The translations under genes were made by a program, and so were the position numbers. Under the pieces are notes generated by a model, which made no database searches, had not been told where the DNA came from, and was given only the letters and a program-made list of their open reading frames with translations. From Desulfocapsaceae bacterium (GTDB lineage Bacteria > Desulfobacterota > Desulfobulbia > Desulfobulbales > Desulfocapsaceae), in contig JAOZLO010000139.1 of assembly GCA_029934775.1 (NCBI GenBank), positions 1 to 7,286 of the forward strand: DNA of 7,286 nt, given 5' to 3'. Numbering within the stretch: the first letter of the stretch is position 1; every line of letters starts with the position of its first letter. Below are positions 5,971-7,286 of this stretch, piece after piece.

Positions 5971-7286
5971 ATGAATGAGGCCCGTTCACCATTTTCCATT
6001 ACCAATATTCGACTCTTCATTGCTTTTCGAATCTTTTTCAATGCCCGCTTCTATTACCCCATTTTCACCATCCTGTTCCTTGATTACGGCCTCACAATTG
6101 AACAGTTTGCCCTGCTTAACACAGTGTGGGCGATAACCATAGTTTTAGCTGAAGTTCCATCCGGGGCCCTCGCGGACGTTTTTGGTAGAAAATATCTTAT
6201 CGTTGCAACATCATTTCTGATGATCTTAGAGATGCTCGTTATCGCCTTTGTTCCACTTGGCAACTCTAATATCATCTTCTGGAGTTTCCTTATCAACAGA
6301 GTAGTCAGTGGCCTTGCCGAAGCAATGGCGAGCGGGGCCGACGAGGCCATCGCCTATGACTCTCTCATTCAAGAGGGCTCAGCTGAAGACTGGCCCAAAG
6401 TACTCAGTCTCCAAATGCGACTTCGATCAATCGCATCCATTTTTACAGCTACCACCGGTGCTCTGATTTATGACCCGGGTATCATAAATCGTGGCCTCGC
6501 ATGGTTTGGCTCCACCTATTCCGTCACCCAGCAAATTTCCATGCGCTACCCTATATATCTGACCTTATTACTGGCAATATTGGCCTGCATAACCTCCCTG
6601 GCTATGCAAGAACCGGGAAAAAAGAAACTGCCTGATGAAAAATACAACATCGCAGAAGCACTCAACATAACCTGGCAAGCAGGAAAATGGATTGTAAAAA
6701 CCCCATTTGCCCTGGCAGTAATACTTCTCGGCATGTGTTATGACCATGTTTTGAGGATGATCATTACTATGACCAGCCAGTATTATCGCCTCATAAATCT
6801 CCCTGAGGCAAGTTTTGGCCTGATCGGCTCAGGAATGGCTCTGATCGGTATCATTACACCCAAAATTGCAGAATATATGGTTATACGATTCACTCCTGCA
6901 CAAAATATGTTCTGGGTAGCCCTCATAGCTCTCTCAGGATTCTTTGGACTCACTGGATTTTTTCCTTATCTGGGCATCATTCCCATGGCCCTTATTTTTA
7001 TTGCTATCATGTTTGTTTCTTTTTTCACCAGCCACTACCTTAACAAGGTCACTGAATCTTACCAGCGTGCAACTGTACTCAGTTTCAAAGGACTGGCTTT
7101 TAACCTGGCCTACGGATTAATCGGGATATTTTTTGCTGTACTGATACAATATCAAAAGGGGCGAGGACAAAACATACACCCAGACTGGCAGCCGGATAGT
7201 ATAGCAAATTTTGCCTTCATATCTGCTATCGACTGGTTCCCGTGGTACACTATTATTGCCTTAAGTATGGTCATCATTTATTGTAG
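5971..7286 (+). CDS. Major facilitator superfamily transporter (3' end beyond window)
   Basis: The frame from ATG 5971 stays open for 438 codons to the right edge, so the gene is partial. It is strongly hydrophobic with about twelve predicted helices. The last visible segment, FPWYTIIALSMVIIYC (423-438), looks like helix 12, so probably few residues are missing. The first-half signature is clear: EVPSGALADVFGRKYLI (61-77) is the MFS motif A loop between helices 2 and 3. SGLAEAMASGADEAIAYDSL (113-132) matches a subfamily of MFS proteins, often annotated as putative efflux, that carry a G(A/T)DEA-x-x-YD segment at this place. A Lys-rich linker, EPGKKKLPDEKYN (214-226), separates the halves. The substrate cannot be told. 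It begins 10 nt after the second permease stop with only a modest AAGAGA (5959-5964) ribosome-binding site, suggesting co-transcription and perhaps translational coupling. Confidence 0.88.
   Translation, partial: MNEARSPFSITNIRLFIAFRIFFNARFYYPIFTILFLDYGLTIEQFALLNTVWAITIVLAEVPSGALADVFGRKYLIVATSFLMILEMLVIAFVPLGNSNIIFWSFLINRVVSGLAEAMASGADEAIAYDSLIQEGSAEDWPKVLSLQMRLRSIASIFTATTGALIYDPGIINRGLAWFGSTYSVTQQISMRYPIYLTLLLAILACITSLAMQEPGKKKLPDEKYNIAEALNITWQAGKWIVKTPFALAVILLGMCYDHVLRMIITMTSQYYRLINLPEASFGLIGSGMALIGIITPKIAEYMVIRFTPAQNMFWVALIALSGFFGLTGFFPYLGIIPMALIFIAIMFVSFFTSHYLNKVTESYQRATVLSFKGLAFNLAYGLIGIFFAVLIQYQKGRGQNIHPDWQPDSIANFAFISAIDWFPWYTIIALSMVIIYC

Noticed and set aside
5971..7286. Interpreting the MFS gene as LplT, the lysophospholipid transporter next to aas in enterobacteria
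   Set aside because: The protein carries EVPSGALADVFGRK and GADEAIAYD features of another MFS group. It is also separated from the ligase by the whole ABC cluster.

Overview
The window reads as a chromosomal stretch of a Gram-negative bacterium. The periplasmic binding protein has a signal peptide, RmuC is membrane-anchored, and the gene style and intergenic repeats resemble sulfate-reducer-type Desulfobacterota (former Deltaproteobacteria). That lineage is an impression from family resemblance and base composition, not a measurement. All recognised genes are on the + strand. I see no RNA gene, CRISPR array, insertion sequence or phage gene.

Layout: positions 1-258 are non-coding. They hold a long imperfect palindrome (45-105) built of a 9-nt CACAGAG-type unit, then a plausible sigma70-type promoter (about 167-196). 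Next comes rmuC (259-1605), a DNA-recombination-associated, membrane-anchored coiled-coil protein with a nuclease-like domain. After 78 nt and a good Shine-Dalgarno sequence comes a GTG-started AMP-forming acyl ligase (1684-3207). It resembles the acyl-ACP synthetase half of Aas without its acyltransferase half. Fifty nt further begins a polar amino-acid ABC uptake cluster in the order permease (3258-4043), periplasmic binding protein (4086-4919), permease (about 5040-5960). No ATP-binding subunit is in view. Ten nt after the second permease starts a major-facilitator transporter (5971 onward), which is still open at the right edge but appears to be in its last membrane helix.

How the genes may work together: the binding protein would capture an amino acid or related polar solute, and the two permeases would form the heterodimeric channel. 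The ATPase must be supplied from outside the window. The MFS protein is close enough to be co-transcribed. I see no rho-independent terminator between 259 and 7286, so transcription from ligase to MFS gene as one unit is possible.

The least ordinary spot is the 120-nt binding-protein/permease junction (4920-5039). It carries a strong hairpin rich in CTGCAG. It is stop-free in the frame shared by both genes, so only one TAG codon separates them. The downstream gene has just a TTG start with weak ribosome-binding support. I did not find clear evidence for a wholly new system; most of the window is conventional.
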